In this document: positions 1-6,489 of the stretch, one piece after another
Layout: every line of letters begins with the position of its first letter
Position numbering within the stretch: the stretch's first letter is position 1
NCBI GenBank assembly: GCA_003157445.1
Contig: PMJN01000521.1
Location: 5,502-19,224, forward strand
From: Micrococcales bacterium
GTDB lineage: Bacteria; Actinomycetota; Actinomycetes; Actinomycetales; Dermatophilaceae
Direction of reading: 5' to 3'
DNA: 13,723 nucleotides
Made by a program: the position numbers and the translations under genes
Notes under the pieces: model-generated
Databases searched by the model: none
What the model was told of the DNA's origin: nothing
Seen by the model: the letters and a program-made list of their open reading frames with translations, nothing else

Positions 1-105
1 GCAGCGGCCCGGGTCGGCGACATGCTCGTGGCCCACCGCCTCGGCATCTCGGCCGGCTGGGTGCCCGCTGCCGAGTCCGCTGAACCGGCAGGAGCCCTGG
101 CATGA
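1..105 (+). CDS. 3' end of probable acylating acetaldehyde dehydrogenase (partial)
   Basis: The window opens inside a reading frame that stays open from base 1 to a TGA at 103-105. Its first codons read AARVGDML, which resembles the region just after the conserved NLDIMTAAA motif near the C-terminus of acylating acetaldehyde dehydrogenases (DmpF/MhpF/HsaG family). These enzymes convert the acetaldehyde made by the partner aldolase to acetyl-CoA, by channelling inside a heterotetramer. The stop overlaps the start of the aldolase gene in an ATGA, the classic order and coupling of the dmpFG/hsaGF pair. The tail after GDML is long and rich in Ala and Pro. Only 34 residues are visible and no catalytic residue is in view, so the call leans on gene order. 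Confidence 0.6.
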   Translation, partial: AAARVGDMLVAHRLGISAGWVPAAESAEPAGALA

Positions 106-1208
106 GCAACAACGACAACATCACCGCGATGCCGGACAACGGGTCGGGCGCGCCCGCCGCAGAGCCGGTGCGCGACCTGCGGATCACCGACTCGACACTG
201 CGGGACGGATCGCATGCCATGCAGCACCAGTTCACCGAAGGGCAGGTCCGCAGAGTCGTTTCAGCCCTGGATTCGGCCGGTGTCGAGGTGATCGAGGTCA
301 GCCACGGCGATGGGCTCGGCGGCTCAAGCTTCAACTACGGCTTCTCCCGTGTCGACGAGTTCGACCTCATCCGAGCCGCCGTCGACGAGGCGAAACAAGC
401 CAAGATCGCGGTGCTGATGCTGCCCGGCCTCGGCACGGTCGAGCACCTGCGGCATGCGCACGAGGTCGGTGCCTCAGTCGCCCGCATCGCAACGCACTGC
501 ACAGAAGCCGATGTCTCGATCCAGCACTTCGACGCGGCCAGAAACCTGGGCATGGAGACCGTTGGCTTCTTGATGCTCAGCCACAAGGCGACGCCGGCCG
601 TGCTCGCCCAGCAGGCCCGGATCATGGTCAACGCGGGCGCCCAATGCGTCTACGTCGTTGACAGTGCTGGGGCACTGGTGCTCTCGGATGCACAGGAGCG
701 GGTCCAGTCACTGCTGGACGAGATCGGAACGGAGGCGCAGGTGGGCTTCCACGGCCACCAGAACCTCTCGCTCGGAGTGGCCAACTCCGTCCTGGCCTAC
801 CAGGCCGGCGCCCGCCAGATCGACGGTGCGCTCTGTGCCCTCGGCGCGGGTGCGGGCAACAGTCCCACCGAGGTGCTGGCAGCGACGTTCGACCGACTCG
901 GCGTCAGGACCGGCGTCGACGTCCAGGGCCTGCTCGCAGCGGCCGAGGACGTGGTGCGACCGTTCATCCCCCGGCTTCCCTGGATGGACCGCGCCTCGAT
1001 CACCCAGGGCTATGCCGGGGTCTACTCCAGTTTCCTGCTGCACGCCGAGCGGGCGGGCGAGCGCTATGGCGTGCCGGCCCATGCCATTCTCGAGCGCGTC
1101 GGAAAAGCTGGATACGTCGGCGGCCAGGAGGACATGATCATCGACATCGCCCTTCAACTCCAGCAAGAGCAGGAACTCGGCGACCTAGCCGGGACGGGGG
1201 TCCGCTGA
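102..1208 (+). CDS. dmpG: 4-hydroxy-2-oxovalerate aldolase
   Basis: Class II pyruvate aldolase that cleaves 4-hydroxy-2-oxovalerate (4-hydroxy-2-oxopentanoate) to pyruvate and acetaldehyde, the last carbon-carbon cleavage of the meta pathway. The 368-aa protein starts with about 25 extra residues and then a TIM barrel. TLRDGSH at 32-38 supplies the Arg34/Asp35/His38 cluster equivalent to DmpG Arg16/Asp17/His20. GFHGHQN at 215-221 carries the metal-binding His217 and His219. Tyr308 in GVYSSF matches the DmpG active-site tyrosine (Tyr291). The C-terminal segment resembles the communication domain that contacts the dehydrogenase. AGGAG lies 7 nt before the ATG at 102. The start overlaps the upstream stop by 4 bases and the stop overlaps the next start by 1 base, implying translational coupling. 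Orthologues are also called bphI, mhpE or hsaF; dmpG is used because the neighbours follow the dmp order. Confidence 0.95.
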   Translation: MSNNDNITAMPDNGSGAPAAEPVRDLRITDSTLRDGSHAMQHQFTEGQVRRVVSALDSAGVEVIEVSHGDGLGGSSFNYGFSRVDEFDLIRAAVDEAKQAKIAVLMLPGLGTVEHLRHAHEVGASVARIATHCTEADVSIQHFDAARNLGMETVGFLMLSHKATPAVLAQQARIMVNAGAQCVYVVDSAGALVLSDAQERVQSLLDEIGTEAQVGFHGHQNLSLGVANSVLAYQAGARQIDGALCALGAGAGNSPTEVLAATFDRLGVRTGVDVQGLLAAAEDVVRPFIPRLPWMDRASITQGYAGVYSSFLLHAERAGERYGVPAHAILERVGKAGYVGGQEDMIIDIALQLQQEQELGDLAGTGVR

Positions 1209-2002
1209 TGGCGACGACCACGGCGTGGGACGTCGACAGCGTCGCCGCCGAGTTGCTGGCCTGCGAGGACGAGCACCGGGACCGCGAGCCGTTCACAGAC
1301 CAGTGGCCGGACCTCGATGTCGCGACCGGCTACCAGATCCAGGACCTCAACCTCGCCAGACGTCTCGAGCGTGGCGAGCGCCTCATCGGGGTCAAACTGG
1401 GTCTGACAAGCCGGGCCAAGCAGCAGCGGATGGGCATCGACTCGCCGTTCGTCGCCTGGCTGACCGATGACATGGTGCTGCCGACCGGGGCGCCTGTCCC
1501 GCAGTCGAAGCTCATCCACCCCCGCATCGAGCCCGAGATCGTCTTCGTCATGGGCGAACGGCTGGAGGGCCCGGGCGTGAACTGCGCGCAGGCCATGGCC
1601 GCGGTCAGTTCCGTCTACGCCGGGGCCGAGGTCATCGACAGCCGCTACCGGGACTTTCGCTTCAAGCCCGGCGACGTCGTGGCGGATAACGCGTCCAGCG
1701 GTGCGTTCGCCCTCGGGTCGGTGGGCCTGTCACCTGGCGAGCTCGATCTCGCTCTGGAGGCTGTGCTCGTGGAGGTCAACGGGGTCATCGTCGACAGCGC
1801 CACCGGCGCCGCCGTTCAAGGCCACCCCGGCGAGGCGCTTGCCCTGGCGGCCAACGAGCTCGCTAAACGTGGTCTAGCGATCGAAGCCGGGTGGATCGTG
1901 TTGACCGGAGGAATGACCGACGCGGTCTACTCCCAGCCGAAGTCGTCCGTGGCCTGCCACTTCACCAGCCTCGGCTCCATCTTCATCAGCGGCGGCCCCT
2001 GA
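1208..2002 (+). CDS. dmpH: 4-oxalocrotonate decarboxylase
   Basis: Decarboxylates the keto form of 4-oxalocrotonate (2-oxohex-3-enedioate) to 2-oxopent-4-enoate in the oxidative branch of the catechol meta pathway, using Mg2+. The 264-aa length is that of the hydratase/decarboxylase family. HPRIEPE places Glu108 and Glu110, and AGAEVIDSR places Glu141, as the three metal ligands. The stretch DSRYRDFRF followed by DVVADNASS is the decarboxylase (XylI/DmpH) version of this region rather than the version in 2-oxopent-4-enoate hydratases (DmpE/MhpD). The position between aldolase and tautomerase is the dmpGHI order and supports this choice. The ATG overlaps the aldolase TGA by one base (TGATG), with a G-rich stretch just upstream as ribosome site. 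A hydratase role is the main alternative; the two families are close homologues that form complexes with each other. Confidence 0.88.
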   Translation: MATTTAWDVDSVAAELLACEDEHRDREPFTDQWPDLDVATGYQIQDLNLARRLERGERLIGVKLGLTSRAKQQRMGIDSPFVAWLTDDMVLPTGAPVPQSKLIHPRIEPEIVFVMGERLEGPGVNCAQAMAAVSSVYAGAEVIDSRYRDFRFKPGDVVADNASSGAFALGSVGLSPGELDLALEAVLVEVNGVIVDSATGAAVQGHPGEALALAANELAKRGLAIEAGWIVLTGGMTDAVYSQPKSSVACHFTSLGSIFISGGP

Positions 2003-2205
2003 TGCCCATCGTGGAAGTCACCCTGGTCCACGGCCGCTCTCCGGAGCAGCTGCGCGCCATGATCAGCGCCGTCACCACGGCGGTCTTCGAGACCGTCGCT
2101 GCCCCTGTTGAGAGCATCCGCGTCATCATCCATGAGGTACCAACGACGCACTTCGCGGCCGGCGACGTCACGATCGCCGAGCGCAGGACCGCCCAACTGA
2201 CCTGA
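2002..2205 (+). CDS. dmpI: 4-oxalocrotonate tautomerase
   Basis: A 67-codon gene. The mature 66-aa protein starts with Pro after removal of Met, as needed for the catalytic N-terminal proline of the 4-OT family. Counting from Pro1, the key residues of the Pseudomonas enzyme are all present: Pro1, Arg11 (in HGRS), Arg39 (in SIRVII) and Phe50 (in THFA). It interconverts 2-hydroxymuconate and 2-oxohex-3-enedioate, supplying the substrate of the decarboxylase encoded just upstream. The family forms homo- or heterohexamers in the cytoplasm. A reading frame open from 1891 in this phase is not the start: the ATG at 2002 overlaps the decarboxylase stop by one base and gives the PIVEV N-terminus expected of the family. 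Known 4-OTs are 62-72 residues, so the length is typical. Confidence 0.93.
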   Translation: MPIVEVTLVHGRSPEQLRAMISAVTTAVFETVAAPVESIRVIIHEVPTTHFAAGDVTIAERRTAQLT

Positions 2206-2291
2206 CCATGATCTTCGGTCAGGGCGTACCCCCCGCCAACACCACGGAATACCGAATCACCTCCCGCACTGCTCAGGAAGGCAGGACCGTC

Positions 2292-3734
2292 ATGGGCGAA
2301 ACCCCGTTCTTCGGCCACATCATCGATGGCAAGGAAATCGAGTCGGCCGATGGTGCACGTTTCGAGACGGTCAATCCGTGGACCCGCGAGCCCTGGGCAA
2401 AGGTCGCACTCGGCGGCAAGCCTGAGGCTGACCTCGCCATGACCGCCGCGCGCAGGGCCTTCGACACAGGGCCCTGGCCCCAGATGGGTTACGCGGCACG
2501 CCAAGAGTTGTTGCACCGGCTGGGCGACCTCATGGAGACCCATACGGACGAGCTCGCTAGCGCGGACAGCCGCGATATGGGTAAGCCGCTGGCTCAGTGC
2601 CGTCACGATGTCGCGCGGGCGGCACTGAACTTCCGGTTCTTCGCTGACCACGCCAAGATGGCCGTGGCCGACACGCTGCCCAGCGACTCGGGCCACCACG
2701 TCTACAGCCGGTTCGAGCCGGCTGGCGTTGTGGTTGCCATCGCACCCTGGAACTTCCCGCTCATGCTGGAGACCTGGAAGGTCGCGCCGGCCCTCGCCTG
2801 GGGGAACACCGTGGTTCTCAAACCGGCCGAGGACACTCCGACCTCGGCTGCGATCCTGGGACGGCTGGCCATCGAGGCGGGCTTCCCGGAGGGCGTGTTC
2901 AACGTTGTTCACGGCTACGGCCCGAACTCCGTCGGCGAAGCGCTGACCAAAGACCCGCGCGTTGACCGGATCACGTTCACCGGCGAGACCGGCACCGGGC
3001 GAATCATCGCCACGGCCGCCGCACAGAACCTCACTCCGGTCAGCCTCGAGCTCGGTGGCAAGAACGCCAACATCGTCTTCGCCGACGCCAACCTGGACAA
3101 CGCCGTGGACTGGTCAATCCAGTCCATCTTCCGCAACGCCGGCCAGATCTGTCTCTCCGGCAGCCGGCTCTACGTCCAGCGGCCGATCTTCGACGAATTC
3201 CTGACGCAGTTCGTGGCCAAGGCCGAGGCAATGAAGTTCGGCGACCCGCTCGACCCTGCGACGGAGTTCGGCCCCCTGGCATCCGAAGAGCACTTCACGA
3301 AGGTGAAGGGTTACATCGATAGCGTCCAGGAAGAAGGTGGCCGAATTGCCACCGGTGGTGTGGGCCATGGCTGGGTGGTCAAACCCACGGTGCTGGTGGA
3401 CATGCCGCCGGGCTCCAGACAGGTCTGCGAGGAGATCTTCGGTCCGGTGGTCGTGATCCACCCCTTCGACACCGAGGACGAAGTGGTCGGGCTCGCGAAT
3501 GGCACTCCATACGGCCTGGACGCCCAACTGTTCACGGAGAACCTGCACCGTGCCCACCGGGTGTCGGCCCGGCTCAACGTCGGCACGGTCTGGGTGAACT
3601 GCTTCTTCATCCGGGACTTGCGCGCGCCCTTCGGCGGCGCGGGGTCCTCAGGCATCGGCCGTGAAGGAGGCAACTTCAGCCGCGAGTTCTTCACCGAGCC
3701 CAAGGCCGTGGTCATGCAAATCGACCCGGCCTGA
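2292..3734 (+). CDS. dmpC: 2-hydroxymuconic semialdehyde dehydrogenase
   Basis: NAD+-dependent aldehyde dehydrogenase, 480 aa from the chosen start, close to the roughly 486 aa of DmpC/XylG. It oxidises the ring-cleavage product 2-hydroxymuconic semialdehyde to 2-hydroxymuconate, entering the branch completed by the tautomerase and decarboxylase upstream. Visible motifs are APWNF with Asn154, LKPAE with Lys177, FTGETGTG at about 229-236 (cofactor binding), ELGGK with the general base Glu253, and NAGQICLSGSR with the nucleophile Cys287. EEIFGPVV and PFGGAGSSGIGREGG follow near the C-terminus. The start at 2292 is preferred over the in-frame ATG at 2208: AGGAAGG lies 10 nt before it and MGETPFFGHIIDG is a normal family N-terminus, whereas the 28 upstream codons look non-coding. 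In dmp operons this gene lies before the hydratase; here it is last. A 2-aminomuconic semialdehyde dehydrogenase is the main alternative. Confidence 0.88.
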   Translation: MGETPFFGHIIDGKEIESADGARFETVNPWTREPWAKVALGGKPEADLAMTAARRAFDTGPWPQMGYAARQELLHRLGDLMETHTDELASADSRDMGKPLAQCRHDVARAALNFRFFADHAKMAVADTLPSDSGHHVYSRFEPAGVVVAIAPWNFPLMLETWKVAPALAWGNTVVLKPAEDTPTSAAILGRLAIEAGFPEGVFNVVHGYGPNSVGEALTKDPRVDRITFTGETGTGRIIATAAAQNLTPVSLELGGKNANIVFADANLDNAVDWSIQSIFRNAGQICLSGSRLYVQRPIFDEFLTQFVAKAEAMKFGDPLDPATEFGPLASEEHFTKVKGYIDSVQEEGGRIATGGVGHGWVVKPTVLVDMPPGSRQVCEEIFGPVVVIHPFDTEDEVVGLANGTPYGLDAQLFTENLHRAHRVSARLNVGTVWVNCFFIRDLRAPFGGAGSSGIGREGGNFSREFFTEPKAVVMQIDPA

Positions 3735-4229
3735 GCCTTCACCAGTACCACGAAAGCTAGGCCTGACCCCTTCCCGGTGGGCTGACCTGAAGTGCCGGTA
3801 GGGCAACCAACTGTTGCCCTACCGGGCGCACGGGTGGTTGCCAGGACCGCGACGCGGACCTGCGATCGTGTTTCGTACCTCCCGCGAGGGTTGCGGGCGG
3901 CGGCGACCAGGGCATTCGCACAAATGCGACACTGCCACCGTGTCAACCCGGGCCAACCGAGGCGAGCTAGCCTGGGGCCGCGAATCCTCGCTGACACTTG
4001 GCTTGATGCCGGCGACACCCTAATGGCAAGGCTGCAGAGCTGGGCCGGATGGGTAGTGGTCACCGCCCCGTCGCAAACCTTGGGCCCAAGATCTTGAAGC
4101 GTTCCGGCGATGGCGATGCCGGTAGGTCTGGCTGCCCCAAGGTGCTTCAGTTGAGGAGCCTTGTTTCCTCGGTCGGGGTCACCTGCTGTCGTCCTTGCTC
4201 TGGGATCTGAGGATCAGCGCGGTTGCAGA
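3735..4229. other. Intergenic stretch without a convincing gene
   Basis: This 495-bp gap lies between the end of the plus-strand operon and the end of the minus-strand maleylpyruvate-isomerase-like gene, so two transcripts converge here. Apart from the hairpin at 3795-3825 I see no RNA gene. Open frames of about 100 codons on each strand have no recognisable motif, atypical codon use and no ribosome site. Around 3928-3946 GACAC and GTGTC form a short 5-bp inverted repeat with a 7-nt spacer, too weak to call. Confidence 0.5.
3795..3825 (+). terminator. Hairpin after the meta-cleavage operon, probable terminator
   Basis: A perfect 13-bp inverted repeat: the left arm CCGGTAGGGCAAC (3795-3807) and the right arm GTTGCCCTACCGG (3813-3825) enclose a 5-nt loop. 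It lies 61 bp after the dehydrogenase stop. No T-run follows on either strand, which is common for actinomycete terminators but weakens the call. It may act in either direction, but no minus-strand gene clearly ends here. Confidence 0.65.
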
Positions 4230-5036
4230 TCAGATGCCGGGAAAGACTCGTCGGAGCTGGACCAGGGTCACCGCGTCGCTGGTGATGGTCAGTGCGTGGG
4301 GTGTGTGCGCGACGTCGAGTCGGCCGCCGAGCAGGCGCAGCAACGCTTCGGCTGGACCAGACAGAACACCGTCGACGTCCGCCGGTGCATCACTGATGCT
4401 GATGGTGGGGCCCAAGACGAGGCCAAAGACGCGGCGAGGGTCGGTAGTTTCCACCCGCAAGATGGCCTGGGTGCTGCCTAAAGCCTCTGGTTTGCCCAGA
4501 AAAGCCACCATGAAGTTGAGCGGGCCGGTGAGCTGCTCGAGCGCGGTGTCTGCCTCCTGAGCGGAGATGGTGGCCTGCGGGTCGAAGGCAACTCGGACGT
4601 CCCATCCATGCAGAGCGGCCTCGTTCAGGAGCATCCCGGACAGCAAGGCAACATCAGCGGGGAAGGGCAGGAACGCCATCTTGACGTGTAGTTCTTGGCG
4701 AGCCGCCGCATCCAGGTTCTCGAAGCCGGTGACCAGCTGCTCGCCTGCGCGAAGAAAACCCTCTGCCTTCTCCTGTCGACTCATGGCGTTCCACCGATCC
4801 CAGACGGACTTGTTGAAATCCTGATCGAGCCCCGGCCGACCCGCCAAGCCGGTTTGCAGGGTGGCCAGCGCGATCTCGGCGCCGCTGCCCAGGTGGCTGA
4901 GGACCTGGGCAACATCCCACTGCGAGGATCCGGACTGACGGGCCAGGTCGTGCTCGTCGAATGCGCGCACCCTGGCTGCCAGTTCGTCGTGGTTGCTGCG
5001 CAGCGCAGCAATGGTCTTGTCCGCAAGAGTGCTCAT
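4230..5036 (-). CDS. Maleylpyruvate isomerase / DinB-like family protein
   Basis: A 268-aa protein with the layout of the actinobacterial maleylpyruvate isomerase family: an N-terminal DinB-type four-helix bundle (about 1-155) and a C-terminal SCP2-like domain. The three expected metal ligands are visible: His48 in VLSHLGSG, then Glu139 and His143 in NEAALHGWDV, matching the His/Glu/His zinc site of mycothiol-dependent maleylpyruvate isomerase. Many homologues are uncharacterised, so the real reaction may be any mycothiol- or metal-dependent step. The ATG at 5036 is preceded by AAGGAG (5041-5046) with a rather short 4-nt spacer. The YceI-like remnant ends 47 bp upstream on the same strand, suggesting the two once formed one unit. 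It lies next to an aromatic degradation operon but on the opposite strand, so a shared pathway is only a guess. Confidence 0.75.
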   Translation of the reverse strand: MSTLADKTIAALRSNHDELAARVRAFDEHDLARQSGSSQWDVAQVLSHLGSGAEIALATLQTGLAGRPGLDQDFNKSVWDRWNAMSRQEKAEGFLRAGEQLVTGFENLDAAARQELHVKMAFLPFPADVALLSGMLLNEAALHGWDVRVAFDPQATISAQEADTALEQLTGPLNFMVAFLGKPEALGSTQAILRVETTDPRRVFGLVLGPTISISDAPADVDGVLSGPAEALLRLLGGRLDVAHTPHALTITSDAVTLVQLRRVFPGI

Positions 5037-5082
5037 GGTGCTCCTTGGTGATGGTGTGCCCGCGCCGCGCCCAGGCCGAAGA

Positions 5083-5217
5083 TCAGACTCGGGTGAACAC
5101 CGCTGTGATCGTAAGGGAGTTGTTCAACGTTGCCATACCCAACTGGTTCCATGTCATGTCATAGTCGCCTCGATCCACATCGAGCTGTGATGTCACGGTG
5201 ATCTGCGATACTCTCGC
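5083..5217 (-). pseudogene. C-terminal fragment of a YceI-like gene
   Basis: In this frame, ending at a TGA at 5083-5085, the minus strand reads LDVDRGDYDMTWNQLGM followed by LTITAVFTRV. This matches the end of YceI-family (polyisoprenoid-binding, lipocalin-like) proteins, which usually close with a strand resembling DYGMTWNQLGM and then a VxAVFxR strand. A full YceI domain is about 170-190 aa; only 44 recognisable codons remain here. Upstream (above 5217 on this strand) the frame loses similarity, no YceI N-terminal motif is seen, and no start codon with a ribosome site is present. The intact protein would bind isoprenoid lipids, often in the periplasm. The call rests on a short motif, so a different beta-rich family is possible. 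Confidence 0.5.
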
Positions 5218-5826
5218 CGCCGTAGCGCAACCATCTGAGCAGGTCGCCCCCGTTTTCGGGCGAGGCTGTGGGTATCGTGCCGGCCGGTCAGGGGTTCAGG
5301 TCGGCTTCAATCTCCAGCATGAATAGATCCTCCAGCGAAGCGGTCAATCCATCGCTGCAAGACGTCAGACTGCACGTGGACATTGGTACACGTCTTTCGT
5401 CCGACAGCGGAGTCCGAGGCCTCGCCCGCGATGCGACCGCGATCGCGCGAAAGTCCCGTGGTTCCAATCCGTCACGCCATCAACGATGGCTGACCAACTC
5501 GCTGCCGCGGCCGACCTGACGGGGGTGAGCACAAGGCGATGAGAGCCACGCGTGTCCCGCCAGTCACCCCAAGAGAGCCTTGAACAAGGAGCCCGTCTTC
5601 AGCGGCGCGTGACGTGGCCTGATCGCGACTCCTCTTGTTGCCTGCTCGTGCTGGGATGGATCCACTTCGACACCGGTCGGCTCGGCCGTGTTCACCCTCC
5701 TGCCCGGCTGCCAGGAGGTGGCTCTGCTCGGCGAGCAACTTCTCGCCGAGAGGTTGCTCAACCCCCTAGCCGCCTGCGGCCCATCCGCCGTCGCGAGCAC
5801 GACCGTCATCGCCCCTGAGACTGAAC
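5218..5826. other. Gene-poor stretch, probably decayed
   Basis: About 600 bp with no gene I can support. Open frames of up to about 88 codons occur on both strands but have no motif, no ribosome site and mixed codon use. A plus-strand frame from GTG 5688 to TGA 5855 (55 codons) has G/C-rich third positions, but I do not recognise it. A small hairpin with a TTTT loop (5243-5264) lies just upstream of the YceI-like fragment. The stretch is best read as relics of lost genes upstream of that fragment. Confidence 0.45.
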
Positions 5827-5862
5827 CGAGGCCTCAGCAACACCAGTCAGCGTGAGGCCTCG
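5827..5862 (-). terminator. Hairpin downstream of the zinc-ribbon-like gene
   Basis: A perfect 10-bp inverted repeat: CGAGGCCTCA (5827-5836) and TGAGGCCTCG (5853-5862) with a 16-nt loop. It begins 68 bp past the stop of the minus-strand gene at 5931-6098, the only nearby gene that could use it as a terminator. No U-run follows. Confidence 0.45.
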
Positions 5863-5930
5863 AGGAACCGAGAACACCATTAGGCTGCGCATCCACGGGC
5901 GTTCACCGGTAGTGGCGGCGGCCAACCGGT

Positions 5931-6098
5931 TCACACAGATGACTTACGTCCGCCAAAGATTCGCTCCACAAGGGAAGCCTTCGGGGGGCACTGGCAGCGC
6001 TTGGAATTCGGCACGCCGGCCATCACCTCGTTGACGTGCTGGCCGCAGCCAGCCCATGTCGCGTTGCCACACTTGCGGCAGGTCACCTGTCGACACAT
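5931..6098 (-). CDS. Small cysteine-rich (zinc-ribbon-like) conserved protein
   Basis: A 55-aa protein of unknown function with cysteines in CRQVTCRKC (Cys2, 7, 10), AGCGQH (Cys18, His21) and RCQC (Cys35, Cys37), spaced as in a small zinc-binding fold. Short proteins with a TCxxCGxxTWAGCGQH core and a GVPxxxRC segment are, to my knowledge, widespread uncharacterised genes in actinomycetes. The C-terminus ends in a basic VERIFGGRK segment. The start at 6098 is chosen because AAGGAGG (6107-6113) lies 8 nt upstream. An in-frame ATG at 6143 overlaps the likely -10 box and adds residues without Cys, so it is rejected. The gene has its own promoter region with a CsoR-like palindrome, which suggests control by metal or reactive sulfur. 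No function should be assumed. Confidence 0.75.
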   Translation of the reverse strand: MCRQVTCRKCGNATWAGCGQHVNEVMAGVPNSKRCQCPPKASLVERIFGGRKSSV

Positions 6099-6119
6099 CG
6101 AGTGTTCCTCCTTAAGGGT

Positions 6120-6133
6120 TGATCGAACGATCA
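6120..6133. promoter_or_regulatory. Palindrome in the leader of the zinc-ribbon-like gene
   Basis: TGATCG and CGATCA are separated by AA, a 6-bp-arm palindrome between the likely transcription start and the ribosome site of the 55-aa gene. It could be a regulator site or a short hairpin. No regulator gene for it is in the window. Confidence 0.3.
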
Positions 6134-6138
6134 GACCC

Positions 6139-6158
6139 ATCATACCCCCCGGGGTTTA
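6139..6158 (-). promoter_or_regulatory. -10 box overlapped by a CsoR-family-like operator
   Basis: On the minus strand TATGAT (6139-6144) is a good -10 box for the 55-aa gene. Partly overlapping it and extending upstream is the C/G-run palindrome ATACCCCCCGGGGTTTA (plus strand, 6142-6158) with arms ACCCC/GGGGT. Runs of this kind (A/T-rich ends, C-run then G-run) are typical of operators of the CsoR/RcnR/CstR repressor family, which sense copper, nickel or persulfides. No convincing -35 is seen. The cognate repressor is not in this window. Confidence 0.5.
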
Positions 6159-6203
6159 GTCGGAGCGACCGCCTGCTCCTACAAATCCGCCGCGACCACT
6201 GTG

Positions 6204-6404
6204 TTAGTTGGCCACTTCGATCAGGATCAGCCCCAACAATGCTGCGAGCCAGAAGCTGTTGATCTTCCTCGAGAGCCAGGCCGCTTTCACCGACAACGGC
6301 TTATCCTGCTCGGCGCCCTTGGCAGGGGCGAACAGGCCCTGAATCTTAACGCCAGACGCGCGCAATAGCGTGAGTACGCTCGCCGTCGATCGCAGCACCG
6401 TCAC
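6204..6404 (-). CDS. Small membrane protein, unknown function
   Basis: A 66-aa reading frame starting with GTG at 6404 and ending TAA. The N-terminal half is basic and amphipathic (for example VLTLLRASGVKIQGLF). The last 17 residues, SFWLAALLGLILIEVAN, form one hydrophobic segment that could be a C-terminal membrane anchor. A G-rich GGGG stretch lies before the start, but not a strong ribosome site. It begins 39 bp after the stop of the phosphodiesterase gene on the same strand, just past the 19-bp tandem repeat, so it could be the last gene of the mannosyltransferase cluster. I do not recognise the family, and a chance reading frame is possible. Confidence 0.45.
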   Translation of the reverse strand: MTVLRSTASVLTLLRASGVKIQGLFAPAKGAEQDKPLSVKAAWLSRKINSFWLAALLGLILIEVAN

Positions 6405-6426
6405 CCCTGCCCGAGGCGTTAAGGAT

Positions 6427-6489
6427 AGGTGGGCACGTCGGCGCTAGGTGGGCACGTCGGCGCTAGGTGGGCACGTCGGCGCTAGGTGG
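6427..6489. repeat. 19-bp tandem repeat, 3.3 copies
   Basis: The unit AGGTGGGCACGTCGGCGCT occurs three times without a mismatch (6427-6445, 6446-6464, 6465-6483) and is followed by a partial copy AGGTGG (6484-6489). On the minus strand the array encodes the last residues of the glycerophosphodiester phosphodiesterase, supplies its stop codon and continues into the gap before the small membrane protein gene. Because 19 is not a multiple of 3, successive copies are read in different frames. Confidence 0.95.

Noticed and set aside
2208..2291. Upstream in-frame ATG extending the semialdehyde dehydrogenase by 28 codons
   Set aside because: No ribosome site before 2208, the added residues do not resemble the family N-terminus, and 2292 has a good ribosome site and a normal family start.
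3792..4097. 101-codon plus-strand frame after the operon
   Set aside because: It begins inside the 13-bp hairpin, has no ribosome site, no motif and irregular codon use.
4161..4560. Plus-strand frames of about 106-121 codons
   Set aside because: They largely lie antisense to the well-supported maleylpyruvate-isomerase-like gene and are shadows of its codons.
5243..5264. GC-rich hairpin with TTTT loop
   Set aside because: The stem needs a 2-nt bulge and no gene ends here on either strand, so I do not call a terminator.
5445..5485. tRNA T-arm-like GGTTCCAATCC followed by CCA
   Set aside because: Position 57 is not a purine, the T-stem pairs poorly and no 5' acceptor strand matches the 3' bases at the right distance.
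5268..5519. 83-codon plus-strand frame
   Set aside because: No ribosome site, no recognisable motif and codon use unlike the real genes nearby.
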